From the NCBI RefSeq assembly GCF_013141695.1, contig NZ_WHNY01000067.1, positions 62,001 through 126,000 of the forward strand: a stretch of DNA of 64,000 nucleotides, read 5' to 3'. This document shows positions 50,461 through 58,100 of this stretch, in pieces. This DNA comes from Paenibacillus plantarum. Its GTDB lineage: Bacteria > Bacillota > Bacilli > Paenibacillales > NBRC-103111. The notes below the pieces were generated by a model that did no database searches, was not told where the DNA came from, and saw only the letters and a list, made by a program, of their open reading frames with translations. The position numbers and the translations under genes were made by a program. The first letter of the stretch is position 1, and each line of letters begins with the position of its first letter.

Positions 50461-50805
50461 ATGACGAATATTCAAAATGAGCTTCAGCAGTTGGGTGTTT
50501 CGCAATTCCAAGCAACCGAAATGACGCCTTGGGAGCAGCAGGCTCAGTATTTTGCCGGCCAGTTTCCGAACGGCCAAGTGCCTGCGGATCCGTCGCGTCT
50601 TTGCGTCGGAGTTTGTGCCGGTGTTTGTGCTGGAGTTTGTGCCGGATTTTGCGCTGGATTTTGCGGCGTGTTTTGCGCCGGAGCTTGTGGTGGGGTTTGT
50701 GGCGGCTTCTGCGGCGGCGTTCGTTGCCATAACTGCGCGGGCTTCTGTCACCAATGCGCAGGCAATTGCCACCAATGCGGCGGTGGAGGACACCGCTGCC
50801 GCTAA
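50461..50805 (+). CDS. Heterocycloanthracin/sonorensin-type TOMM precursor peptide
   Basis: A 114-residue precursor of a ribosomally made, heterocycle-bearing peptide. Residues 1-46 are a leader (MTNIQNELQQLGVSQFQATE ... PADPSR), rich in Gln and Glu. The core from Cys48 to the end has 17 cysteines and no Ser or Thr. The first ten Cys run at exactly four-residue spacing with Gly/Ala/Val/Phe between them (VCAGVCAGVCAGFCAGF). The tail alternates C-x-x-C and C-x-x-x-C with His, Asn and Gln (CHQCAGNCHQC). Thiazole formation on these cysteines by the enzymes downstream is expected. GGAGG lies 8 bases before ATG. A strong terminator follows at 50843, so the precursor can be made in excess of the enzymes. 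Bacterial growth inhibition is the usual role of this family, but not proven here. Confidence 0.92.
   Translation: MTNIQNELQQLGVSQFQATEMTPWEQQAQYFAGQFPNGQVPADPSRLCVGVCAGVCAGVCAGFCAGFCGVFCAGACGGVCGGFCGGVRCHNCAGFCHQCAGNCHQCGGGGHRCR
50601..50720 (+). repeat. Degenerate 12-base tandem repeat in the precursor core
   Basis: About ten units of the type GTTTGTGCCGGT encode V/F-C-A/G-G. In-frame gain or loss of units by slippage would lengthen or shorten the core. Confidence 0.8.
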
Positions 50806-50842
50806 CGCCTTAGCCTTCTCATCTGGATTGTCGTAAACCGAT

Positions 50843-50876
50843 CGCCCATGCACGGCGCTGTGCATGGGCGTTTTTA
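50843..50876 (+). terminator. Rho-independent terminator after the precursor gene
   Basis: CGCCCATGCAC pairs perfectly with GTGCATGGGCG around GGCGCT, followed by TTTTT. It separates precursor from biosynthetic genes. Confidence 0.9.
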
Positions 50877-50979
50877 TATCCCTTAAGGAGTTGTCTGACA
50901 TGAGGGACAAATAGTCGTACATATGATAGAGAACGAAGATTGCAAATTGGAGAACACGTTTACGGCTAGGAGGGCTGAG

Positions 50980-52908
50980 ATGTCAAAGTTGACCTCGTCT
51001 GCGCGCCTTCAGGTAAAGGCGGATACATTTTTTTTGCCGGTTCAGAATGACGGCGTCTATTTCCGAAACAACGTTGGCACGTTCCACATGAAAGGTGAGA
51101 TGATTGACCGATGGTTGGAAAAGCTCATCCCCCTGTTCAGCGGGGAGCACACACTGGCGGAATTGACGGACGGGCTATCCGCCCCGTACCGGGACCAGGT
51201 GTACGAAATCGCGGAAGTGCTGAGGGAAAATGGCTTTGCGCGCGATGTGAGCCAGGATCGCGCTCACAATCTCTCGGAGCAAACTTTCCGCAGGTATGCA
51301 GGGCAAATTGCATATCTCGATAGCTTCGGTGATTCCGGTGCTTACCGGTTTCAGAGTTACCGGCAGGCTGAGGTGCTCGCGGTCGGCTCAGGCCAGATCT
51401 TCTCCGCGCTTGTGTCGTCGCTGCTGGAGTCGGGCCTGCCACGGTTCCGCATGCTGATTACGGATTCGTTGCCCACGGATCGTAGTCGGCTTGCGACTTT
51501 GGCGGAGCACGCTCGCTTGACGGACCCCGAGGTGGCGATTGGGGAAGTTGTACTGCCGAACAAGGGTGCCGACGGTTGGAGGGAAGCCGTTCGGCCGTTC
51601 CAAACGGTCCTCTATGTGTCTGAGCAGGGCGATTGCGAGGAGCTGCGGCTTCTTCATAAGGCATGCCAAGCGGAAGGCAAAACGCTGATTCCCGCCATAC
51701 GACTGCATCAGGCCGGCATCGCGGGCCCGCTTTTGCAGCCAGAGAGAGAGGTATGTTGGGAATCGGCATGGCGGCGCATCCACGAGTCCGAAGTGTTCAA
51801 AGATCCGGAGAGGTTTGCCTTCTCCTCAACAGGGGGGGCACTGCTCGCGAATGTGATTGTTTTCGAGCTGTTTAAGACTGTGACGGGCACCGCCAATCCG
51901 GAACTGAGAAACTCACTGTATCTGCTTGATTTGGAGACATTGGAAGGAAGCTGGCACCCATTACTGCCGCATCCGCTCGTTGCCGGAAAAGTTAATGCCG
52001 CAGCCAACTGGGTGGAAGACGCGGAGCTCCGGCTCGAGGTAGAGCCAGAAGGCAGCGCAGTGAACGGGCTCTTTTCGTACTTCAGCAAGTTAACTTCGGA
52101 CCGAACGGGAATTTTCCATAGCTGGGAGGAAGGGGACCTTGGCCAGTTACCCTTGTCACAGTGTCGCGTTCAGGCAGCCGATCCGCTTTCGGAAGGACCA
52201 GCTGGTCTGCTGCCTGACATTGTTTGTTCGGGATTGACGCACTTGGAGGCGCGGCGTGAAGCGGGGCTAATCGGGCTTGAGGCGTATGTGACGCGGCTTG
52301 GAGGGGTTCTTGTTAACACCGAGCAGATCATCGGAGTCGGTATCGGGGAGACGGCTGCAGAAAGCGCGGCTCGCGGACTGCAAGCTTGTTTGACGAAGCA
52401 TTTGGAGGTGCGGCTGACAGACCGGAAGCCGTCTATCGCTCGGGTTCGGCTCGGCCAGATTGAAGATGAGCCGTGCTTATTTTATTTACAGGCGCTGACC
52501 ACGATGCGGGGCACACCGACGATTGGGCTTGGAGAGGAAGTGTGCGGGTTTCCCGTCGTATGGGCAGGCACGGAGGATGGATGGTTCGCAGCCACCGGAT
52601 TGACCGTGACAACGGCGCTCCGTAGGGCGCTGCAGGCGTCGCTGATGAAGGCGCAAAACGGGTCCGCATGCCGCGTGCCGAATGCCGTGGAAGTGAGGAC
52701 CGTCCAGCTTGGTTCAAACGACCTGCTGGAGCTGTCCATCCCCGCAGAGGAGTCGGAGTCGAAGCTGGATCGGGTAAAGGATGCGATGCGGAAGCTGAAA
52801 ATAAGCGGCCGGGAAGTTTTCATCATCGACTTGGCGGTGGAGCCGTTTTTGCGTGATGGCCCTGCTGCTGTCTTCGGCGTGCTGTTGGGAGAGGGGGAAG
52901 CCGGATGA
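50980..52908 (+). CDS. TOMM maturation protein, ThiF-like (thiazole-containing bacteriocin maturation)
   Basis: A 642-residue protein of the thiazole-containing bacteriocin maturation family seen with heterocycloanthracin precursors. The N-terminal part (residues 1-90, LQVKADTFFLPVQNDGVYFR ... FSGEHTLAELTDGL) resembles a peptide-recognition winged-helix region. The middle has an E1/ThiF-like Rossmann layout (VLAVGSGQIFSALVSSLLESG) and the C-terminal third is family-specific. It should bind the precursor leader and present it to the YcaO enzyme. ATG 50980 lies 5 bases after AGGAGGG; an upstream ATG at 50923 has no ribosome site. The next gene overlaps its stop by 4 bases. Confidence 0.85.
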   Translation: MSKLTSSARLQVKADTFFLPVQNDGVYFRNNVGTFHMKGEMIDRWLEKLIPLFSGEHTLAELTDGLSAPYRDQVYEIAEVLRENGFARDVSQDRAHNLSEQTFRRYAGQIAYLDSFGDSGAYRFQSYRQAEVLAVGSGQIFSALVSSLLESGLPRFRMLITDSLPTDRSRLATLAEHARLTDPEVAIGEVVLPNKGADGWREAVRPFQTVLYVSEQGDCEELRLLHKACQAEGKTLIPAIRLHQAGIAGPLLQPEREVCWESAWRRIHESEVFKDPERFAFSSTGGALLANVIVFELFKTVTGTANPELRNSLYLLDLETLEGSWHPLLPHPLVAGKVNAAANWVEDAELRLEVEPEGSAVNGLFSYFSKLTSDRTGIFHSWEEGDLGQLPLSQCRVQAADPLSEGPAGLLPDIVCSGLTHLEARREAGLIGLEAYVTRLGGVLVNTEQIIGVGIGETAAESAARGLQACLTKHLEVRLTDRKPSIARVRLGQIEDEPCLFYLQALTTMRGTPTIGLGEEVCGFPVVWAGTEDGWFAATGLTVTTALRRALQASLMKAQNGSACRVPNAVEVRTVQLGSNDLLELSIPAEESESKLDRVKDAMRKLKISGREVFIIDLAVEPFLRDGPAAVFGVLLGEGEAG

Positions 52909-54848
52909 GCGCGGTCGTAGCCGTTGTCGGAGAAGGAGTGCTGGCGGAGCTGGTGTGTGTGGAGCTGATCACCGAGTGCCGAATCGTTCGAGTGACCGAT
53001 ATCAGGGAGGGGTTGCCGGAAGATGCGGAATTCGCCCTGGTGCTCAACGATGGCTGGCATCCAGCCGTTCATCGTGAGGCGGAGGCGGAGCTGCAGGCTG
53101 CTGGCATCCCGTGGCTTCGCGGATTCGTCGCCTTCGGTGAGGGCGTTGTCGGTCCGCTCGTCAGGCCAGGCCAGTCTGGATGCTCCAGGTGCGCCGATAC
53201 TCGGCAGCTTATAGCGGGGCGCGACAGCAGGGAAATGTGGGGGCTGCAGCAGCGTTTGATGGAGATCGGGGGAATCCCGTCTGACACATGGGCATCGCGC
53301 ACGGGACTGTTGCAGATGGCGTATCTGATTACGGCGGAATCGCGGAACGTGCTGCGGAGCATCCGCTCCCGCACGGAAGAGCATGTGGTTTTGGTCAACC
53401 TAAAGACGTTGAATTGCTCAAGCCATTTTTTCTTACCGGACCCGATGTGTCCCATATGCGGGAGTCTCCCCGAAGATTCGCGGGATGCTGCCCGGATATC
53501 GCTCAGGCCGTCTCCGAAAGTCGGAGAAAACATCTACCGCAGCCGATCGCTCCAAGAGCTGAAAGCTTTTCTGGCACGGGACTATCTCGATTACAAGATC
53601 GGATTTCTGAACGGAAAAATGCTGGATCTGATTTCGCCCTTGGCCGATGCGACCGTGAATCTTCCCATGTTAGAGCAGGATGAGGTGACGGCGGGCAGGA
53701 CGAACTGCTACGCGGATAGCGAGCTGTCGGCTATTCTGGAGGGCTTGGAGCGTTATTGTGGTATGGCGCCGCGCGGCAAACGGCCGGTTGTTCGCGGCAG
53801 CTACCGTCAACTGGCGGATGAAGCGCTCGATCCCGTGACGGTCGGGCTTTATGGGAAAGAGCAATATGAGCTGCCTGGATTTCCTTTTAAACCGTTCGAT
53901 CCAGATGCCGAGACCGATTGGGCCTGGGGGTACTCGTTTGCGCAAGGACGACCGATATTGGTGCCGCAGTGGCTAGCGTATTACAGCTCCCCGTGTCAGC
54001 AAGGCTTCGTATACGAGACTTCCAACGGCTGCGCCCTGGGCGGAAGCTTGGAGGAAGCGATCATGTACGGGATGCTGGAGGTCGTGGAGCGTGATTCGTT
54101 CTTGCTGACATGGTACGCACAGCTGCCGCTTCCCCGTATAGACCCACAATCCGCCGGAGACCGCGATCTTAAGCTCATGGTTGACCGGCTGCGGGCCGTT
54201 GCTGGTTTTGACGTGCTCTTGTTTAACGCGACGATGGAAAATGGCATTCCCAGCATTTGGGCAGTGGCCAAAAATAGAAAGCCTAATGGAGTGAATCTTA
54301 TTTGTGCAGCCGGAGCACACCCGGACCCGGTACGGGCAGCGAAAGGAGCGGTTCACGAGTTGTCGGGGATGATGCTTACACTAGACCACAAATTCGAGGC
54401 GAACCGAGAGGACTATGTACGGATGTTCCACAATCCTTCCTTGGTTCGAGGCATGGAGGACCATTCCTTGCTGTACAGCCTGCCGGAGGCGGAGCCGCGG
54501 TTGCGCTTTTTGCTGGAGGAAAACCGGCCGATGCGAGCATTCGCTCAAGAATTTGGGGTCACTCCGAAACACCGGGATTTGACCGAAGACCTGAAGGCGA
54601 TGATCGGTAAGTTCCTCCAGCTAAATATGGATGTGATCGTGGTTGACCAGTCGACACCGGAACTGAGGCGTAACGGGCTGCACTGCGTGAAAGTGCTAAT
54701 GCCCGGCATGCTGCCGATGACGTTCGGTTACCAGTTTACACGGTTGGCGGGACTGGAAAGGGCGCTTCGAGTGCCGGCCGAGTTAGGGTACACGGAGCGC
54801 CCATTGCGTCCGGAGGAGCTCAATGTTCATCCGCATCCGTTCCCATAA
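52905..54848 (+). CDS. TOMM cyclodehydratase with YcaO domain
   Basis: A 647-residue enzyme that turns cysteines of the precursor into thiazolines using ATP. The N-terminal third is an E1-like cyclodehydratase partner domain with two zinc-type pairs, Cys93/Cys96 (CSRC) and Cys182/Cys185 (CPIC). The rest is a YcaO domain with the ATP-binding signatures SELSAILEGLERY and EEAIMYGMLEVVERD. It ends in PHPFP, the C-terminal PxPxP motif known to be needed in YcaO cyclodehydratases. ATG overlaps the stop of the previous gene, so translation is coupled, and the SagB gene begins on the next base after the stop. Confidence 0.93.
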   Translation: MSAVVAVVGEGVLAELVCVELITECRIVRVTDIREGLPEDAEFALVLNDGWHPAVHREAEAELQAAGIPWLRGFVAFGEGVVGPLVRPGQSGCSRCADTRQLIAGRDSREMWGLQQRLMEIGGIPSDTWASRTGLLQMAYLITAESRNVLRSIRSRTEEHVVLVNLKTLNCSSHFFLPDPMCPICGSLPEDSRDAARISLRPSPKVGENIYRSRSLQELKAFLARDYLDYKIGFLNGKMLDLISPLADATVNLPMLEQDEVTAGRTNCYADSELSAILEGLERYCGMAPRGKRPVVRGSYRQLADEALDPVTVGLYGKEQYELPGFPFKPFDPDAETDWAWGYSFAQGRPILVPQWLAYYSSPCQQGFVYETSNGCALGGSLEEAIMYGMLEVVERDSFLLTWYAQLPLPRIDPQSAGDRDLKLMVDRLRAVAGFDVLLFNATMENGIPSIWAVAKNRKPNGVNLICAAGAHPDPVRAAKGAVHELSGMMLTLDHKFEANREDYVRMFHNPSLVRGMEDHSLLYSLPEAEPRLRFLLEENRPMRAFAQEFGVTPKHRDLTEDLKAMIGKFLQLNMDVIVVDQSTPELRRNGLHCVKVLMPGMLPMTFGYQFTRLAGLERALRVPAELGYTERPLRPEELNVHPHPFP

Positions 54849-56465
54849 ATGAACTGGGTCAATACGGATAATGCCAAATCGCGGTATCACTATAGAGCGA
54901 TTGGGGGAAGTAGAATGAGTCTGGAAGCGTTTATTCGCCAGCTTCATGCCGACGGCAACGGGGGCGGGCCGCCCGGCTGGGAGGTCGACTGGGACGATGC
55001 GCCGCTTGCCTATAAACTATATCGCGGCCTGCCTACTCATACGCTGTCCTCGGATATCCCGATGACGCTGGAAGCTCGGACAACGGCTGTTGAACCGAGC
55101 CTGAAAGACATCGGTCATTTTCTTTGGTATGTCTACGGGCTGACGCAAGTAAGCTATTCTCCTGCGGTTCCGATGGAGACGTACCGCAGATTCGTTCCTT
55201 CGGGCGGAGGGCGGTACCCGAGTGAATTGTACGTATATCTCCGCACAGAAGCCGGCGTTCCCGGACTGTACCATTACGATGCAGCACATCATCGCCTGGT
55301 GCTGCTGCGCGAAGGCAATTACGATTCGTACTTGGCCCGGGCCCTTGGCAACCGCTGTGATCTATCCTCATGCTTCAGCGTTGCCTTTGTATCGACGATG
55401 GGTTGGAAAAATGCTTTCAAATACAACACCTTTGCCTATCGTCTGCAAGGGCTCGATTCAGGCGTGCTGCTAGGGCAGCTGCAGGAAACTGCGAAACGGT
55501 TCGGTTATGCATCAAGAGTGCATTTCCGGTTTCTGGATCGAGCCGTGGGCCATCTGCTCGGGCTATCCGGCTCAGAGGAGAACGTTTATGCGGTCATACC
55601 TCTTTCAGTGCAGAGCGACATCGTTTTGATAGACGATGCCGAAGGTACACCTCAAGTCGCCGCGGATGAGCTGTGCCGCGAGCTTCCGGCGGTGCAGCAT
55701 GATTATTACATGCGTTCGAGATCCGTCAAGGAGATTCCGCAGCTGACTCAGATGAATGAAGCGGCGGCGCTCAATACGTTATCGCCGTTTCGCCGTTTCG
55801 AGCCCCACAATAAAGCGGAAAACGAACTTCAGACTGTTTATTTACCAGTGGTGAAGCGGCTGAGTTACGATCTGGCGGCGACCAGCCGAGCACGGTATTC
55901 GCCCGAAAGCGAATTCATCTTGAGTCGTGTAACGGTGCAGCAGTTAGCCTCCCTGCTGCAGGAAGCTTTTGCTTCCTTTGCGTATCGCAACGATTTGGAC
56001 GGCGTGGTGGAGACTCCTCCGATTCGTGTCGCGTTATACGGGTGTTTCTATAACGTCGAAGGCGTACCGGACGGTGCTTATCGCTATGACGCAGCCGCCC
56101 ACGCGCTCCGGCGCGAGCTTGCAGGTGATCATCGGCTCTGGTTGCAGCAGGGGATGACCCTGCACAACGTCAATTTGTTTCAAGTACCGATCTGTCTGCA
56201 CATCGCCGGCGACGACGATCACCTGATTCCCCAATTGGGGTATAGAGGCTACCGCATCCAGCAGATGGAAGCCGGGATGCTCCTGCAGCGCCTGCTGCTG
56301 GCGGCGTCCGCTCTCGGCTTGGGAGGGCGTCCGCTGCTTGGCTTTCAGGCCAGATCGTGCGACGAGCTCTACCGGATGTCCATGCATGGACGAATCAGCC
56401 TTGTCCAAATCCCGATCGGTCGATGCCTTCCCCGTCCCCGGTTTGAGGGAGGTTTGCACAGCTAG
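54849..56465 (+). CDS. SagB-type FMN-dependent thiazoline dehydrogenase
   Basis: A 538-residue oxidoreductase of the SagB/nitroreductase family that oxidises thiazolines to thiazoles. It appears to hold two nitroreductase-like halves. The first has the SagB signatures PSGGGRYPSELYVYL and VFVSTMGWKNAFKYNTFAYR, the second FILSRVTVQQLASLLQEAF and LHNVNLFQVPICLHIAG. ATG 54849 is adjacent to the previous stop; an internal ATG at 54915 has a fair ribosome site, but the residues before it (RYHYRAIG) look like the normal SagB opening. This is the last gene of the cluster. No exporter or immunity gene is next to it. Confidence 0.92.
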   Translation: MNWVNTDNAKSRYHYRAIGGSRMSLEAFIRQLHADGNGGGPPGWEVDWDDAPLAYKLYRGLPTHTLSSDIPMTLEARTTAVEPSLKDIGHFLWYVYGLTQVSYSPAVPMETYRRFVPSGGGRYPSELYVYLRTEAGVPGLYHYDAAHHRLVLLREGNYDSYLARALGNRCDLSSCFSVAFVSTMGWKNAFKYNTFAYRLQGLDSGVLLGQLQETAKRFGYASRVHFRFLDRAVGHLLGLSGSEENVYAVIPLSVQSDIVLIDDAEGTPQVAADELCRELPAVQHDYYMRSRSVKEIPQLTQMNEAAALNTLSPFRRFEPHNKAENELQTVYLPVVKRLSYDLAATSRARYSPESEFILSRVTVQQLASLLQEAFASFAYRNDLDGVVETPPIRVALYGCFYNVEGVPDGAYRYDAAAHALRRELAGDHRLWLQQGMTLHNVNLFQVPICLHIAGDDDHLIPQLGYRGYRIQQMEAGMLLQRLLLAASALGLGGRPLLGFQARSCDELYRMSMHGRISLVQIPIGRCLPRPRFEGGLHS

Positions 56466-56633
56466 TATATACTGGATATCTCCGAGATGCGGATACGGGA
56501 AAAGCTAAAATCAATGAAGCTAATTCAATGGAATTCATTGTTTACCAAGATCGAAGATCAAAGAAAAGAATTCTATGGTGTGGTTTGGGGTGCAAATATG
56601 ATATAAGTTCTTGTAGTCACCCTCATTAAAACA

Positions 56634-56831
56634 AAGAAAAAAACGGTCTGTATTTGCATCTACTTCGCGATAGGACCGTTTAGTTTTTTCTATACTAGTG
56701 TTGGATTTGCAAACACAAGTTACTGACAAGAGGATTACCAAACACAAGTTACGCATTCCCCTCAAGTAAATTTTCATTACGGTATAATCATACGCTCGGT
56801 ACATAGTGATTGATTGGACATATGTCAGGTT
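56634..56831. repeat. Direct repeat flanking the TOMM cluster, right copy (small gene lost)
   Basis: It matches 49915-50172 at both ends, but the yjcZ-like gene between is replaced by about 55 unrelated bases containing AAACACAAGTTAC twice. The hairpin ACGGTC..GACCGT is kept and can serve as terminator for the cluster. Confidence 0.82.
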
Positions 56832-56861
56832 TCATTGCTCCGAAAAGGACACATTGCAGGG

Positions 56862-57506
56862 TTAAACTCGACGATGGGACGAAGCTTTCAATTTGAAGCC
56901 GTTCATACACGTATCCCAAGCTTGGTTAAATCCTCTCCAGTCTTCTCCTTTGGGTAGGAGAACCGAGCTTATTCCACTCAGCCCCCAGTCCTCGTAAGTC
57001 ACGACTTTGCTATCTTCCTGGTGGTTATTCACGATCAGAAGGTGGAACTTTCCATGCACCAGCCTTTTTAATGCTGCGTGTATCTCCTGCGCTTCTTTTC
57101 TATTAGAATTGGTTCTAATAAAAAGAATTGGTTGACCTTGAATAGTTATCAAAAACCGATCTACGCGTCGATTAAGTTTTTGTTTAAACGCTGGATAAGC
57201 TTCCCACCATCGCCCCGCAGTGAGAGAAAGAGGAAAGTCATGGAAAGATATAACGTCATTTGCGTTATCTCTTACAACAAAGCATTCATTGGTAGTGCCA
57301 ATGAGTTCAAGCTGGCTAAGTTCCATAAATCCGTTGAAACGATGATCTATCAAACGAACTACTCCCCCGATCGAATCGGAAACAAACCAATCTAAGGGAC
57401 CCGCAAATTTTCGTAAGCCCAGTCTTTTAAGCTGATAGGCTGTTTGACATGTAGAACCCAGACTAATGTAGGCCTTATAACCACCTAGGGAATCGCGCCA
57501 TTTCAT
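56862..57506 (-). CDS. DUF1796-family putative cysteine peptidase
   Basis: A 214-residue protein with the DUF1796 opening YISLGSTCQTAYQLKRLGLR and the GPLDWFVSD motif, a papain-like family proposed to be peptidases, with a possible catalytic Cys in GSTC. No signal peptide is seen. ATG 57506 is preferred, with ACGGGAGTG upstream; a longer frame starts at a TTG. It converges on the TOMM cluster from outside the right repeat. It could be a leader protease candidate, but DUF1796 genes also occur far from such clusters, so this is only a guess. Confidence 0.78.
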   Translation of the reverse strand: MKWRDSLGGYKAYISLGSTCQTAYQLKRLGLRKFAGPLDWFVSDSIGGVVRLIDHRFNGFMELSQLELIGTTNECFVVRDNANDVISFHDFPLSLTAGRWWEAYPAFKQKLNRRVDRFLITIQGQPILFIRTNSNRKEAQEIHAALKRLVHGKFHLLIVNNHQEDSKVVTYEDWGLSGISSVLLPKGEDWRGFNQAWDTCMNGFKLKASSHRRV

Positions 57507-57616
57507 AACTTTCACTCCCGTTTCAACAACCGATCTCCACCACAATGACGAGTAGAATTAAAGTATGCAAAATATTAAAATTGCGCTTGGGCGAATATAC
57601 GGCGTAATCCGAGAGC

Positions 57617-57649
57617 TTGACGAATTATGGTTTAGTTGCTAAACTAAAA
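57617..57649 (+). promoter_or_regulatory. Promoter and palindromic operator of the MarR-type gene
   Basis: TTGACG (57617-57622), a 17-base spacer and TAAACT (57640-57645) form a good SigA promoter. TTTAGTT GCTA AACTAAA (57631-57648) is a 7-bp inverted repeat across the -10, typical for MarR autoregulation. Confidence 0.75.
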
Positions 57650-57652
57650 AAC

Positions 57653-58099
57653 ATGGAAAAACAAAAAGCGAATAAACCAAAATCAAGTATCCGAAATTTG
57701 AATTCATTTATTATGCAGCTTCAACGGCTGGAAAAAAATCCTCGAACGTTTGGGGATGCAGGTCCTTTGACCCCGAGCGAGATTCATACGATTGACGCGA
57801 TTGGCATTGAAAGGGGCGTTCTTATGAGCGAATTGGCCAATCGACTCCAAATTACGAAAGGTGCCGTTACTCAACTTATTGTACGCTTGGAAGACAAAAA
57901 TCTGGTGAAACGAACCCCCAACCCGAGCGATTCAAGAAGCGTCATCGTTTCCTTAACGGATATGGGAAAGAGTGCTTTTCGGGCTCATGAAGAGATACAT
58001 TCTAATTTTTACAGGGAATTAAGTTCTCAATTAGATGAAAAAGAGATAGAAATTTTCGAGATGTGCCTTGCAAAATTAAGTAGCTATTTACAGAAGTAA
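57653..58099 (+). CDS. MarR-family transcription regulator
   Basis: A 148-residue winged-helix regulator. The DNA-binding part contains MSELANRLQITKGAVTQLIVRLEDKNLVKRTPNPSDSR, the standard MarR recognition helix and wing, framed by helices for dimer formation. ATG 57653 is chosen because the longer frame from 57617 begins on the -35 box of a good promoter. The expected transcription start is within a base or two of the ATG, so the mRNA may be leaderless, and no ribosome site is seen. It abuts a broken heparinase-like gene and may have controlled a neighbour now lost. Confidence 0.88.
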   Translation: MEKQKANKPKSSIRNLNSFIMQLQRLEKNPRTFGDAGPLTPSEIHTIDAIGIERGVLMSELANRLQITKGAVTQLIVRLEDKNLVKRTPNPSDSRSVIVSLTDMGKSAFRAHEEIHSNFYRELSSQLDEKEIEIFEMCLAKLSSYLQK

Positions 58100-58100
58100 G

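Noticed and set aside
50601..50720. Possible CRISPR array
   Set aside because: The units are 12 bases, contiguous and in frame with a Cys-rich peptide; there are no spacers and no cas genes.
50552..50836. Alternative + frame over the precursor (94 codons)
   Set aside because: Out of frame with the leader and the well-placed ATG at 50461; the repeat keeps all three frames open.
50443..50922. 159-codon minus-strand frame over the peptide precursor
   Set aside because: Its Ala/Thr/Ser-rich sequence is the mirror of the Cys/Gly repeat; it runs through the terminator at 50843 and has no ribosome site.
56535..56804. 89-codon minus frame with a lipoprotein-like start
   Set aside because: It runs through the terminator of the right flanking repeat; the lipobox-like look comes from the AAACACAAGTTAC repeats.
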